Shown: positions 29,985-38,711 of the stretch, one piece after another
Layout: every line of letters begins with the position of its first letter
Numbering within the stretch: the stretch's first letter is position 1
NCBI GenBank assembly: GCA_015665415.1
Contig: JADFAE010000017.1
Span: forward strand, 108,080-172,079
Direction of reading: 5' to 3'
Length of the DNA: 64,000 nucleotides
DNA from: Roseobacter sp.
GTDB taxonomy: Bacteria; Pseudomonadota; Alphaproteobacteria; Rhodobacterales; Rhodobacteraceae
Translations under genes and position numbers: made by a program
The notes under the pieces: model-generated
Told to the model about the DNA's origin: nothing
What the model saw: only the letters and a program-made list of their open reading frames with translations
Databases searched by the model: none

Positions 29985-30659
29985 ATGGTTTTGTCACAGC
30001 TGAATATGAAAATGCGCGCCGCTGCCTGGACCTTGCTTGGGGCTGGGCGGCGGCGTTTTCTTGGGGCCTGTCTGATCAGTGCAAGCCTGCTGATGCCGCA
30101 ACTGGTTTGGGCTGAAGCAGAGGCAACAGGCTGGTTTGAGCGCCTTGGGCTGCCCTCTGTGGCGGCAAACCCCCTGCAGCTGGATCAACTTGGGCGCGGT
30201 CTCGAACTTGAGGCGCATCAGCGCCTGCTGGATCGTATTGCGGCGGTTGGTGATCCTGCCTCAGCCTTTGTCTCGGATGGCTGCAGTGGCGGGCTTTCGG
30301 CCACCTGGCAGCAGGTGGCGGGCTATTGGCCGGGCTTTGCGGCGCGCTATCAGGACCGCCCACCGTTTGAGCCCTGCTGTGTCACCCATGACCGGGCCTA
30401 TCACGCGATCACCGGGGCCCAAAGCGCAGGGCAAAGCTATGAGGCGCGATTAAAGGCGGACCGGCAATTGCGCCTCTGCGTGCAGCAGGTTGGCCAGGAT
30501 GAGGAATTGGAATTGTCGCACCGCTACAGGGTCTCGCCAGAGGTGCTGCACCAGGCCTTTGAGCATCTTTCGGCGGCGATGTATTACGCCGTGCGATTCG
30601 GCGGCGGCCCCTGTTCGGGCCAGCCCTGGCGCTGGGGTTTTGGCTATTCGATGTGCTGA
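29985..30659 (+). CDS. Secreted protein with phospholipase A2-like CCxxHD motif
   Basis: Hydrophobic leader; SDGCSGGLS...FEPCCVTHDRAYH...LKADRQLRLCVQQV; Cys-rich; start codon uncertain. Confidence 0.6.
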   Translation: MVLSQLNMKMRAAAWTLLGAGRRRFLGACLISASLLMPQLVWAEAEATGWFERLGLPSVAANPLQLDQLGRGLELEAHQRLLDRIAAVGDPASAFVSDGCSGGLSATWQQVAGYWPGFAARYQDRPPFEPCCVTHDRAYHAITGAQSAGQSYEARLKADRQLRLCVQQVGQDEELELSHRYRVSPEVLHQAFEHLSAAMYYAVRFGGGPCSGQPWRWGFGYSMC

Positions 30660-30789
30660 AGCCCTCCGTAGGCGCGACCGATTGGGCGCAGGTTGAGGTT
30701 TTCGCGGGCCTGCGCGGCAATGACGTGGTGACAGTCAATTTGAAATCCAGTATCTCTCCACAAAACATTCGCGAATAGGACGACCTACG

Positions 30790-30924
30790 ATGGCTGATCA
30801 TAAACACGGTACCATGGATTCCTCCGTTCAGGAGCAGACCTACAATAGCTTCATTACCTTCATCACGCGCTCTTCCATCGCTTTGGTGTTTGTCGCGCTC
30901 TTCCTTGCTGTCTTTGCAACCTGA
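30790..30924 (+). CDS. aa3-type cytochrome c oxidase subunit IV (44 aa)
   Basis: Read directly: MADHKHGTMDSSVQEQTYNSFITFITRSSIALVFVALFLAVFAT*; single TM, typical of alphaproteobacterial subunit IV; absent from ORF track. Confidence 0.85.
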   Translation: MADHKHGTMDSSVQEQTYNSFITFITRSSIALVFVALFLAVFAT

Positions 30925-30933
30925 TAGCGGCAG

Positions 30934-31587
30934 ATGATTTTGGGGAACACGTCGCGTGCCCGGACATCGGGCCGCAGGGGTGCGGCTGCGGCGCTTGTTG
31001 TTGCTGCAGCTCTGCTTGCGGGCTGCTCCGAAAACAAGAAGCCCAACGCTGATGCGCAGACCCTGGCAGCGGCCTCCTATTCCCACAATGGCCCGCCGAC
31101 CCTGACGCTGATCACCGTGATCAACAATCGGACCGGCAATGGCGGTCATACGGGTCTGATGGTCAATGCCTCCGAGCGGGTGATCTTTGATCCTGCCGGA
31201 TCCTTCTACGCCGATGTGGTGCCAGAGCGCGACGATGTGCTTTATGGGATCACCCCGGGGGTGGCCAAGGCCTATAGCAGTGCCCATGCGCGCAGCGCCT
31301 GGCATGTGATGACCCAGCGGATCGAAGTCACACCAGCGCAGGCGCAGCGCGCCTATGAGCTGGTAGTGAGCAATGGCCGGGTGCCGGGGGCCTATTGTGC
31401 CCGCTCCACCTCAGCCCTGCTGGCGCAGATCCCCGGTTTCGAGACGATCGAACACACCTTCTATCCAGTGAAACTGGCGGAGCAATTGGCCCAGTTCCCC
31501 GGTGTCGTCACCGAGACATACTATGAAGATGACGAGGATGACCTGCAAAAGGCCCTGGCCGAGGGCAATGAGGCCCTGAACGGCTGA
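30934..31587 (+). CDS. Lipoprotein with possible permuted papain-like (YiiX/LRAT-type) hydrolase domain
   Basis: Lipobox LLAGC; NGGHTGLMVNASERVIFDPAGSF ... PGAYCARSTSALLAQI. Confidence 0.6.
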   Translation: MILGNTSRARTSGRRGAAAALVVAAALLAGCSENKKPNADAQTLAAASYSHNGPPTLTLITVINNRTGNGGHTGLMVNASERVIFDPAGSFYADVVPERDDVLYGITPGVAKAYSSAHARSAWHVMTQRIEVTPAQAQRAYELVVSNGRVPGAYCARSTSALLAQIPGFETIEHTFYPVKLAEQLAQFPGVVTETYYEDDEDDLQKALAEGNEALNG

Positions 31588-31633
31588 GGCCGGTCTGACT
31601 TCTGGGTTCTGGAAATCTGAAGTCGAAATATTG

Positions 31634-31668
31634 AAACCGCTGCCTGGGTTTCCTGGGCAGCGGTTTTT
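31634..31668 (+). terminator. Rho-independent terminator
   Basis: AAACCGCTGCCTGGGTTTCCTGGGCAGCGGTTTTT. Confidence 0.85.
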
Positions 31669-31742
31669 GGCTTTTCGGCCGGCGTCTGATTGGTCCGGCA
31701 TTTCGTTTGGAATTTAGGGCAATCGCCGCCAAGCCGCGGGTT

Positions 31743-32213
31743 CTACCCTTTGGAGGCAATGCGAAAGACCGCCTCGATTTCGACGGCGGCCTGTGATGGC
31801 AGGCTGGGGCTGCCGACGGCAAAACGCACATGGTTGGCCTTGTCTGGGCCAAAGACCTGAACCATCAGGTCCGAGGCTCCATTCACCACTTTGGGGTGAT
31901 CGCCAAAGTCGGGGCTTGCATTCACAAAGGCGCCAAGCTTGATCAGTTTTTCGATCCTGTCCAGATCGCCAAGAGCGGCCTTGGCGCGGGCCAGAATGCC
32001 GATGGCACAATAGCGTGCGGCCTTGATCCCGGTTTCGATATCGAGGTCCTGGCCCAGTTTCCCGGTGATGATGCCGGTTGGTGCGCTGGAAATCTGGCCG
32101 GAGATATAGAGATAGTCTCCATCCACGAGAAAGGGCGCAAAATTCCCCAGGGGTTGCGGAGCTGGGGGCAATTCAATGCCCAGGCCAGCCAGGGTCTGTT
32201 CAACGGATTTCAT
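31743..32213 (-). CDS. RidA family protein
   Basis: GNFAPFLVDGDYLYISGQISSAP... VNASPDFGDHPKVVNGASDLMVQVFG ... HVRFAVGSPSLPSQAAVEIEAVFRI. Confidence 0.9.
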   Translation of the reverse strand: MKSVEQTLAGLGIELPPAPQPLGNFAPFLVDGDYLYISGQISSAPTGIITGKLGQDLDIETGIKAARYCAIGILARAKAALGDLDRIEKLIKLGAFVNASPDFGDHPKVVNGASDLMVQVFGPDKANHVRFAVGSPSLPSQAAVEIEAVFRIASKG

Positions 32214-32277
32214 GAAATGTCTCTGTCAATATTGTTTGAATTTGCACAGCCCGGTCTGGGCCGGGATCAGAATGGCC

Positions 32278-32610
32278 TCAACCTGCGAGGAAGAACAGCG
32301 CCAAAAAGCCCCCAGCCCCAGCGAGCAGCGCCCAAAGCACATTACGGGTGAGATAGCCCACCGCAAAGGTCAGGGCCGCGACCGCCAGATGCGGCAGGCT
32401 GGTCTCGCCACCGGTGGGCGCGGGCCAGATCACCAGCGGCGCAACCAGCGCGGGAATGATCGCCACAGCTGTATAGCGCAGATGCCGCATCAGCCAGGCC
32501 GGCATCGCGCGCCCCCCCATGAAGCCGATAAAGGCAAAGCGTAAGCCAAAGCTGCCCAGGGCCAGCCCAATGATGATGATCCAAAGGCTGAGCGGGGTAA
32601 ATCCGTTCAT
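32278..32610 (-). CDS. AzlD domain-containing protein
   Basis: Small hydrophobic AzlD-like protein overlapping azlC by 4 bp. Confidence 0.85.
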   Translation of the reverse strand: MNGFTPLSLWIIIIGLALGSFGLRFAFIGFMGGRAMPAWLMRHLRYTAVAIIPALVAPLVIWPAPTGGETSLPHLAVAALTFAVGYLTRNVLWALLAGAGGFLALFFLAG

Positions 32611-33347
32611 TGTCTTGTCTCCTGGGATGCGTTGCGACGGGCGCTGGCGCGCTCGAACCACAGCTCAGCCTGGGCCCCTGCCATCATGCCCGCCACCCCG
32701 GCCACAATCAGGCCGAGGTTATAGGGCAGCAGCGTTGCGGGCAGGGCCGTGGCGATGGCCACAAAACAGGCCACCATATGCGCGGGCGTACGCAGCATCG
32801 GACCGGTCATCGCCAGAAAGGCCAGCGGCAGCACAAAATCCAATCCCCAGCTGTCGGGGATCTGCGCGCCCACCAGCGCGCCGGTCACCGTGGCGATCAT
32901 CCAGCCCGGTGCCACGACACCATTGGTGCCAAAGAAATAGGCCATGCGCTGGGGCGTGGTCATCTGCGGCTCGTCTTCGAATTTCACGATCGACAGCGCG
33001 TAGGACTGATCTACCGTCAGATAGGCCGCGCAGGCGCGTTGCCACAGCGGTGCATCCCCCAGATAGGGCGTCAGCGAGGCCGAATACATTGCCACCCGCA
33101 GGTTCACCGCCAACGCCGAGACCAGCACAATCAGCAAAGGCGTGTTCTCCTGCAGCAGCTGCAGGGCAGTGAACTGCGCCGATCCGGCAAAGACCGCCAT
33201 GGAAAAGGTCCAGGCCTCCAGGACATTTAGTCCCGCTTCGGCGGCCAGCACGCCAAACAGCAGCCCAAAAGGACCCGAGACCAAAAGAAAGGGCACGCTA
33301 TCGCGTAGCCCCTTCCAAAAGGCGGATTTGGTGGTGGTGATTGCCAT
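32607..33347 (-). CDS. AzlC family (branched-chain amino acid export) permease
   Basis: LRDSVPFLLVSGPFGLLFGVLAAEAGLN...FAGSAQFTALQLL...NLRVAMYSASL. Confidence 0.92.
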   Translation of the reverse strand: MAITTTKSAFWKGLRDSVPFLLVSGPFGLLFGVLAAEAGLNVLEAWTFSMAVFAGSAQFTALQLLQENTPLLIVLVSALAVNLRVAMYSASLTPYLGDAPLWQRACAAYLTVDQSYALSIVKFEDEPQMTTPQRMAYFFGTNGVVAPGWMIATVTGALVGAQIPDSWGLDFVLPLAFLAMTGPMLRTPAHMVACFVAIATALPATLLPYNLGLIVAGVAGMMAGAQAELWFERASARRNASQETRQ

Positions 33348-33364
33348 GCGCGCGTCCTAGATTG

Positions 33365-33385
33365 ACTGCCGAACAGTTAGGCAGT
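33365..33385. promoter_or_regulatory. Candidate operator ACTGCC-N9-GGCAGT
   Basis: Perfect 6-bp inverted repeat in the short azlC//fdhD divergent spacer. Confidence 0.35.
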
Positions 33386-33396
33386 GCACAGAGGTT

Positions 33397-34296
33397 TTGC
33401 AATTGGTTATCAAATCTGACCTCTCCGAGATCTTGGAGGAATATCTGATCGCACCAGATCCCGCGCGCCCGGGTTTGACACGGGGCGTGCAGGGCCATGA
33501 TGAACATGGTGCGCTGGTCAATCTGTCAGTGGTCGAGGAACGCCCCCTGACCATCTATCTCAACCGGCAGGAAATCGTCACTGCCATGACCATTGGCGAT
33601 TATCCCGAATATCTGGCGCTGGGGTTTCTGCGCAATCAGGGCATGTTGTCCCCGGACGAAGAGATCCTGCGCGTCGACTACGACGAAGAGCTGGAAACCG
33701 TGGTGGTGCGCACTGCCTCTGAAACCACCTACGAGGAAAAGCTGCAGAAAAAGACCCGTACCTCTGGCTGCGCCGTGGGCACCGTCTTTGGCGACATGAT
33801 GGAGGGGCTGGAGGAGGTGCAGCTGCCCGCCACTCCGGTCAAGACGTCTTGGCTTTATGCGCTGGCCCATAAGATCAACCGCACGCCCTCCCTGTATCTG
33901 GAGGCTGGCGCCATTCACGGCACGGTGCTGTGTCGCCGCGATCGCCCGTTGGTCTATATGGAGGATGTGGGTCGCCATAATGCCGTCGACAAGATCGCCG
34001 GCTGGATGTTGTCAGAAGGCGTCGAGGCCTCGGATAAGATCCTTTACACCACCGGGCGCATGACCTCTGAGATGGTGATCAAGACGGCGATGATGGGCAT
34101 CCCTGTGCTGGCCTCACGCTCGGGCTTTACCGCCTGGGGGGTGGAGATCGCCCAGCAGGTCGGCCTCACCCTGATTGGCCGCATGAAGGGGCAGAGGTTT
34201 ACCTGCTTGTCCGGCGATGAGCGGTTGGAGCGCGACGTCGACCCCAAAACTGTGCCGCAGGAGGATAGGAAACATCGACGGAAGGGTGAGGGATGA
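33397..34296 (+). CDS. fdhD: Formate dehydrogenase accessory sulfurtransferase FdhD
   Basis: LALGFLRNQGM, SGCAVGTVFGD, EDVGRHNAVDKIAGWML, TTGRMTSEMVIK; TTG start. Confidence 0.93.
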   Translation: MQLVIKSDLSEILEEYLIAPDPARPGLTRGVQGHDEHGALVNLSVVEERPLTIYLNRQEIVTAMTIGDYPEYLALGFLRNQGMLSPDEEILRVDYDEELETVVVRTASETTYEEKLQKKTRTSGCAVGTVFGDMMEGLEEVQLPATPVKTSWLYALAHKINRTPSLYLEAGAIHGTVLCRRDRPLVYMEDVGRHNAVDKIAGWMLSEGVEASDKILYTTGRMTSEMVIKTAMMGIPVLASRSGFTAWGVEIAQQVGLTLIGRMKGQRFTCLSGDERLERDVDPKTVPQEDRKHRRKGEG

Positions 34297-34392
34297 GACA
34301 ACGACGGCAGTGCCGGTCCGCGGGCGGAAGCGAAGCGCCCGCCCATGGGGGGGGACGGGCGCTGCCCGGTTTTGCCGGGAAATGGGTGTGAC

Positions 34393-34926
34393 ATGAAAGA
34401 GATTGAATTTAGTTTTTCCCTATCTAAGTCGGAAGCTCGCGAAGGGCTGATTGTCGGGAATCAAGGGCGAAGCGGTTTAAGATCCAGCCCATGGTGGCGA
34501 CTTGGAAAACAACTTCTTCTAGGTTTGTTTCTGAGTTTTCTAGGGGTTCTTTGCAGTCAACTATTTGGCCAGTCAGATCCTATTCCTGAAATGTTTGGAG
34601 TATTGCTCGGGGCCGCAACAATTTTGATCATCTGGCAGGTTAGATGGATGAAGGTCACCAATGTCGCTGCGCAGGAAATGGCGAGTTTTTCTTCAAAGCA
34701 TGGCCCTGCTAGCGCAGTATTTGACGACTCCGGTGTAAAGCTTGGGTCCACTTTGGGTTCTGTCAAATTGCCTTGGTATGAAATTGCTCACATATTGACA
34801 GGTCGTAATGTGACGGTACTTCGGTACGGTGCTCAGACGGTTGTCGTTCCACATCGCTGTTTGCCAACAGGATTGGAGGCGCTCGAGTTTGACAAGCAGC
34901 TCGAAGCCTGGAGGAGCTGCGCATGA
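34393..34926 (+). CDS. YcxB-like two-TM protein
   Basis: 177-aa ORF, two TM segments, YcxB-like tail (SVKLPWYEIAHILTGRNVTVLRYGAQTVVVPHRCL). Confidence 0.65.
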   Translation: MKEIEFSFSLSKSEAREGLIVGNQGRSGLRSSPWWRLGKQLLLGLFLSFLGVLCSQLFGQSDPIPEMFGVLLGAATILIIWQVRWMKVTNVAAQEMASFSSKHGPASAVFDDSGVKLGSTLGSVKLPWYEIAHILTGRNVTVLRYGAQTVVVPHRCLPTGLEALEFDKQLEAWRSCA

Positions 34927-35558
34927 CCAAACCTCTCGGTGTAATCCTTGCAGGTGGCCTCGCCACCCGGATGGGCGGCGGCGACAAAGGGCGGTTGCAG
35001 ATTGGCGGCCAGAGCCTGCTGAAACGGGTGCGGGACCGGCTGGCACCGCAGGTGTCTGGCCTGGCCCTCAACGCCAATGGCGATGCGGCGCGGTTCTCTG
35101 ATCTGGGCCTGCCGGTGGTGGCCGACACAATCGAAGGCTTCGCCGGTCCCCTTGCCGGGGTGCTGGCCGGGCTCGACTGGGCCGCCGAGCAGGGCGCAGA
35201 AGCTATCGTCACCGCTGCCGCCGATACGCCGTTCTTCCCGCAAGATCTGGTGGCGCGACTGGTAGCGGCCTCTGACGGGCAGAAATACCCGCTGGTGCTG
35301 GCCACCACACCGCGTACCGGCGAAGAGCTAAAATCCGGCGGGCGCAGCAAGGTCAATCGCCACCCCACCTTTGGTCTCTGGCCGGTTGCCCTGCGCGAGG
35401 ACCTGCGCGCCGCCCTGAATGATGGGTTGCGCAAAGTTGTGCTCTGGACCGATCAGCACGGCGGACGCGAGGCGCTGTTTGAGGCCCAGCCCTTTGATCC
35501 CTTTTTCAACGTTAATACGCCCGAGGACCTGAAACGGGCAGAGGAGCTGCTGAGATGA
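34923..35558 (+). CDS. mobA: Molybdenum cofactor guanylyltransferase MobA
   Basis: GVILAGGLATRMGGGDKGRLQIGGQSLLKRV; FNVNTPEDLKRAEELL. Confidence 0.95.
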   Translation: MTKPLGVILAGGLATRMGGGDKGRLQIGGQSLLKRVRDRLAPQVSGLALNANGDAARFSDLGLPVVADTIEGFAGPLAGVLAGLDWAAEQGAEAIVTAAADTPFFPQDLVARLVAASDGQKYPLVLATTPRTGEELKSGGRSKVNRHPTFGLWPVALREDLRAALNDGLRKVVLWTDQHGGREALFEAQPFDPFFNVNTPEDLKRAEELLR

Positions 35559-36046
35559 AACTCTACGGTGTCACGGGCTGGAAGAACTGCGGCAAGACCG
35601 GGCTGATGGAGCGGCTGGTGACCGAGTTCACCGAACGGGGCCTGACGGTCTCGACCATCAAACACGCCCACCATAGCACCGATGTGGACCAGCCCGGCAC
35701 CGACAGCCACCGCCATCGCATGGCCGGCGCCTCGGAAGTGATCCTGGCCTCCACCCATCGCATTGCCATCATGCAGGAGCTGCGCGGCGCTGCAGAGCCA
35801 CTGCTGTCAGAGCTGCTGGCGCGGCTCTCGCCGGTCGATCTGGTGCTGGTGGAGGGCTACAAGCGCGAACCTCACCCCAAGATCGAGGCGCACCGTCGGG
35901 CGGCGGGTCAGCCGCTGATCGCGCCGCAGGATGAAACCATCCGGGCGCTGGCCAGTGACACTCCTGTTGAGATTGATCGCCCGGTCTTTGATCTTGACCA
36001 CACCACGGCGATTGCCGATTTCATTGCCGCAGAGCTGCAGCTCTGA
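35555..36046 (+). CDS. mobB: Molybdopterin-guanine dinucleotide biosynthesis protein MobB
   Basis: GWKNCGKTGLMERLV P-loop; IKHAHHSTDVDQPGTDSHRHRMAGASEV; LVLVEGYKREPHPKIE. Confidence 0.95.
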   Translation: MKLYGVTGWKNCGKTGLMERLVTEFTERGLTVSTIKHAHHSTDVDQPGTDSHRHRMAGASEVILASTHRIAIMQELRGAAEPLLSELLARLSPVDLVLVEGYKREPHPKIEAHRRAAGQPLIAPQDETIRALASDTPVEIDRPVFDLDHTTAIADFIAAELQL

Positions 36047-36080
36047 TCCCGACGCGCCCCTTTGTGAAGGCCTTTGTTCC

Positions 36081-37337
36081 ATGACCCTAAAGCCACCGCC
36101 TCTGCGCAACGATTGTTTTGCCCTGCCTGCCGGTGTGAACTGGACGCCGGTGGATCAGGCGCTGGCGTTGCTGAAGACGCGGATCACCCCGGTGACCGGT
36201 GTCGAGACCGTGCCTTTGGCGCAGGCCCTGGGGCGGGTTCTGGCGCAGGATGTTCTGGCGCAGCGCTCCAATCCGCCGCTGCCCAATACGGCAGTGGATG
36301 GCTATGGGTTTGCGGGGGCCGTGGCCGAGGGAGAGCACATCCTGCCGCTGGTTGCGGGGCGTGCGGCGGCCGGATTGGCCTATGATGGAAGTGTGCCTGC
36401 GGGGCAGGCCATCCGGATCTTGACCGGGGCGGCGCTGCCTGCGGGGGTCGAGACCGTGATCCTGGAAGAGAATGTGACCCTGGGCGCGGGCGAAATTGCC
36501 TTTCGGGGTCCGCTGAAACGCGGGGCCAATACCCGCAAGGCGGGCGAGGATGTCGAGGCAGGTGAGGTGATCCTGTCACAGGGGCGGGTGGTGACCCCGG
36601 CGGATCTGGCTTTGGCTGCCGCCACTGGGGTGTCAACGCTAGAAGTGCATCTGCGCCTGCGCGTTGGCGTGCTCTCCACTGGCGATGAGCTGCGCGAGGC
36701 CGGCGAGGAGGCCGCGCCGGGACAGATCTATGATGCCAACCGCCCCATGCTGCTGACGCTACTGGCACAGATGGGTTTTGAGGCCATTGATCTGGGGCGG
36801 GTGCATGACAATCGTGCGGCCTTGCAGGATCGATTGGACGCGGCTGCGGCGGAGGTGGATGTGATCCTCACCAGTGGCGGCGCTTCAGCTGGGGATGAGG
36901 ATCATGTTTCTGCGCTGTTGCGCGACAGCGGTGCCTTGCAGGAATGGCGTATTGCGCTAAAGCCTGGTCGGCCCCTGGCGCTGGCACTGTGGCAGGGGGT
37001 GCCAGTTTTTGGCCTGCCGGGAAATCCGGTGGCCGCCCTTGTATGCACGTTGATTTTTGCCCGCCCGGCCATGGGGGGGATGGCAGGGGCGCGCTGGCAA
37101 GAGCCGCTGGGATATCAGCTGCCTGCGGGGTTCGCAAAACATAAGAAACCCGGGCGTCGCGAGTTCTTGCGGGCCCGGCTGCGTGACGGCCAGGTCGAGG
37201 TATTCAAATCTGAAGGCTCCGGTCGCATTTCAGGGCTCAGTTGGGCCGAAGGCCTGGTGGAACTGGGGGACGGTGCCTTGGAGATCAGGCCTGGCGATCC
37301 TGTCCGCTATATTCCCTTTGAGAGTTTTCACCTGTAA
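36081..37337 (+). CDS. moeA: Molybdopterin molybdenumtransferase MoeA
   Basis: NPPLPNTAVDGYGFAG; STGDEL; GQIYDANRPML; LTSGGASAGDEDHV; GLPGNPVAALV. Confidence 0.95.
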   Translation: MTLKPPPLRNDCFALPAGVNWTPVDQALALLKTRITPVTGVETVPLAQALGRVLAQDVLAQRSNPPLPNTAVDGYGFAGAVAEGEHILPLVAGRAAAGLAYDGSVPAGQAIRILTGAALPAGVETVILEENVTLGAGEIAFRGPLKRGANTRKAGEDVEAGEVILSQGRVVTPADLALAAATGVSTLEVHLRLRVGVLSTGDELREAGEEAAPGQIYDANRPMLLTLLAQMGFEAIDLGRVHDNRAALQDRLDAAAAEVDVILTSGGASAGDEDHVSALLRDSGALQEWRIALKPGRPLALALWQGVPVFGLPGNPVAALVCTLIFARPAMGGMAGARWQEPLGYQLPAGFAKHKKPGRREFLRARLRDGQVEVFKSEGSGRISGLSWAEGLVELGDGALEIRPGDPVRYIPFESFHL

Positions 37338-37398
37338 GGGGCCGTTCCCAGCGCAGGTTCATCGGGCTGATCGACCAGATGCGAGGCTCTGCCTCGCG

Positions 37399-37463
37399 CT
37401 CCGGGATATTTTAGGCCAAATGAAATGGGCCCCTATATTCATTTGGCCCAAAATATCCTGGGG
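37399..37463. repeat. Inverted repeat, copy 2 (arms 37399-37424 and 37438-37463)
   Basis: CTCCGGGATATTTTAGGCCAAATGAA versus reverse complement of the right arm CCCCAGGATATTTTGGGCCAAATGAA (23/26); same core as copy 1. Confidence 0.85.
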
Positions 37464-37517
37464 GTGAGCGCCTGTGGCGCGCGGGGGCAAAGCCCCCGGT
37501 TTCGAGGGAATTAGGAT

Positions 37518-38603
37518 TTAGTCAAAGGTGCCGGCAACCCGGCCCAATAGCATAAAGGCGCGGGCGGTGCGGGTGTCGCCAAGGGCAGAAATTTCGCCGT
37601 CACTGGCCTCGCCTTCAAATTCGCTGAACATGCGGTCAAAGCGGCGCAAAAAGTGATGTGCCGCATCGCGAAAGATCGGATCCTGCTTCATTCGGGCCGA
37701 GGTGAGCGCCAGAGAGGTGCGATCGCGCACCCCGCCCAGAGCGGCAACAGAGCGGCCTCGGGCACCTTGGGCGAATTGCCGCCAGATTTCCGGGCGCGCC
37801 ATGTCGGGGCGCAGATCATCCATGTAGATGCCATCCTGGCTCAGCAGGGTCAGAACATCCTGTGCTGCCTGCACCACCTTGGCGGCCTTGCGATCCTTGA
37901 GCGCGGCGCGCAGGGCGGTGAAGCCGGCTTCGTCCTCTGCGGTTTCGGGGAAATTCAGCGCCCGAATGAACTGCTCAGCGGGCAGCGGTGGTGCGATGTC
38001 TGCGGCCTGGGTGCCCAGAGCAAGGCTGCCCTGATCCTCTGTGGCCAGCTTGCTGGCCTCAGCGGGGATCGCGGGCCGTGTGGGGGTGTGGCGGCTGCTT
38101 TGGAAGGTGGCAAGGGCGGTCTCGGTCTTGCGCGCTGTTTCGGCGATTTCTTCAAGTTTCTGACTGACGGTGGGCTCGCCTGCTGCGGGGTTTTGATGGG
38201 CATGGGTGAGATAGCTGTGACGCAGGCTGTCGATGGCGGCCTGCAGGCGCTGGCTTTCGCTGCGCATTACCCGGGCTGAGCGCAGCGCCGAGGTGCCGAC
38301 CCAGATCATCACCAGGGGCAGGGCCACGGCCAGTGCGGTGAGCAGGGTTGGCATCCACTCTGCCAGGCCCTGATCTGCAGGCGCCAGGAGGAAAAGCGCC
38401 AGAACCAGCAATACCCAAAGCACCGATAGCAAAATTGCGGCCAGCTCTGCGGTGCCCATGCCTGCATCAGTGGCATCTGCAGCGAGATGTCCCGCCTGGG
38501 ATTGTGCCGAAGCCGTCTGGGAAGTGCCCGAACTTGTCTGCATCTCGGCATGGCCGCGCCCTGTCAGGGAAGAGGGGCGTTTGGAAGCATCCTGGGCAGT
38601 CAT
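37518..38603 (-). CDS. Hypothetical protein, two TM helices then coiled coil
   Basis: TM pair (LAAILLSVLWVLLVLALFLL; LLTALAVALPLVMIWVG) and long C-terminal helical domain; start at MTAQDASKRPSS. Confidence 0.75.
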   Translation of the reverse strand: MTAQDASKRPSSLTGRGHAEMQTSSGTSQTASAQSQAGHLAADATDAGMGTAELAAILLSVLWVLLVLALFLLAPADQGLAEWMPTLLTALAVALPLVMIWVGTSALRSARVMRSESQRLQAAIDSLRHSYLTHAHQNPAAGEPTVSQKLEEIAETARKTETALATFQSSRHTPTRPAIPAEASKLATEDQGSLALGTQAADIAPPLPAEQFIRALNFPETAEDEAGFTALRAALKDRKAAKVVQAAQDVLTLLSQDGIYMDDLRPDMARPEIWRQFAQGARGRSVAALGGVRDRTSLALTSARMKQDPIFRDAAHHFLRRFDRMFSEFEGEASDGEISALGDTRTARAFMLLGRVAGTFD

Positions 38604-38711
38604 GTACTGGCTCGCAATGAGAGAGGTATAAAGTCTTGTGGCAAGGCTACCGGTTTCCGGTGCCAAGACAAGGGGGCGGCGCAAATGCGCCACCTCCGAT
38701 CAAATGGTGCT

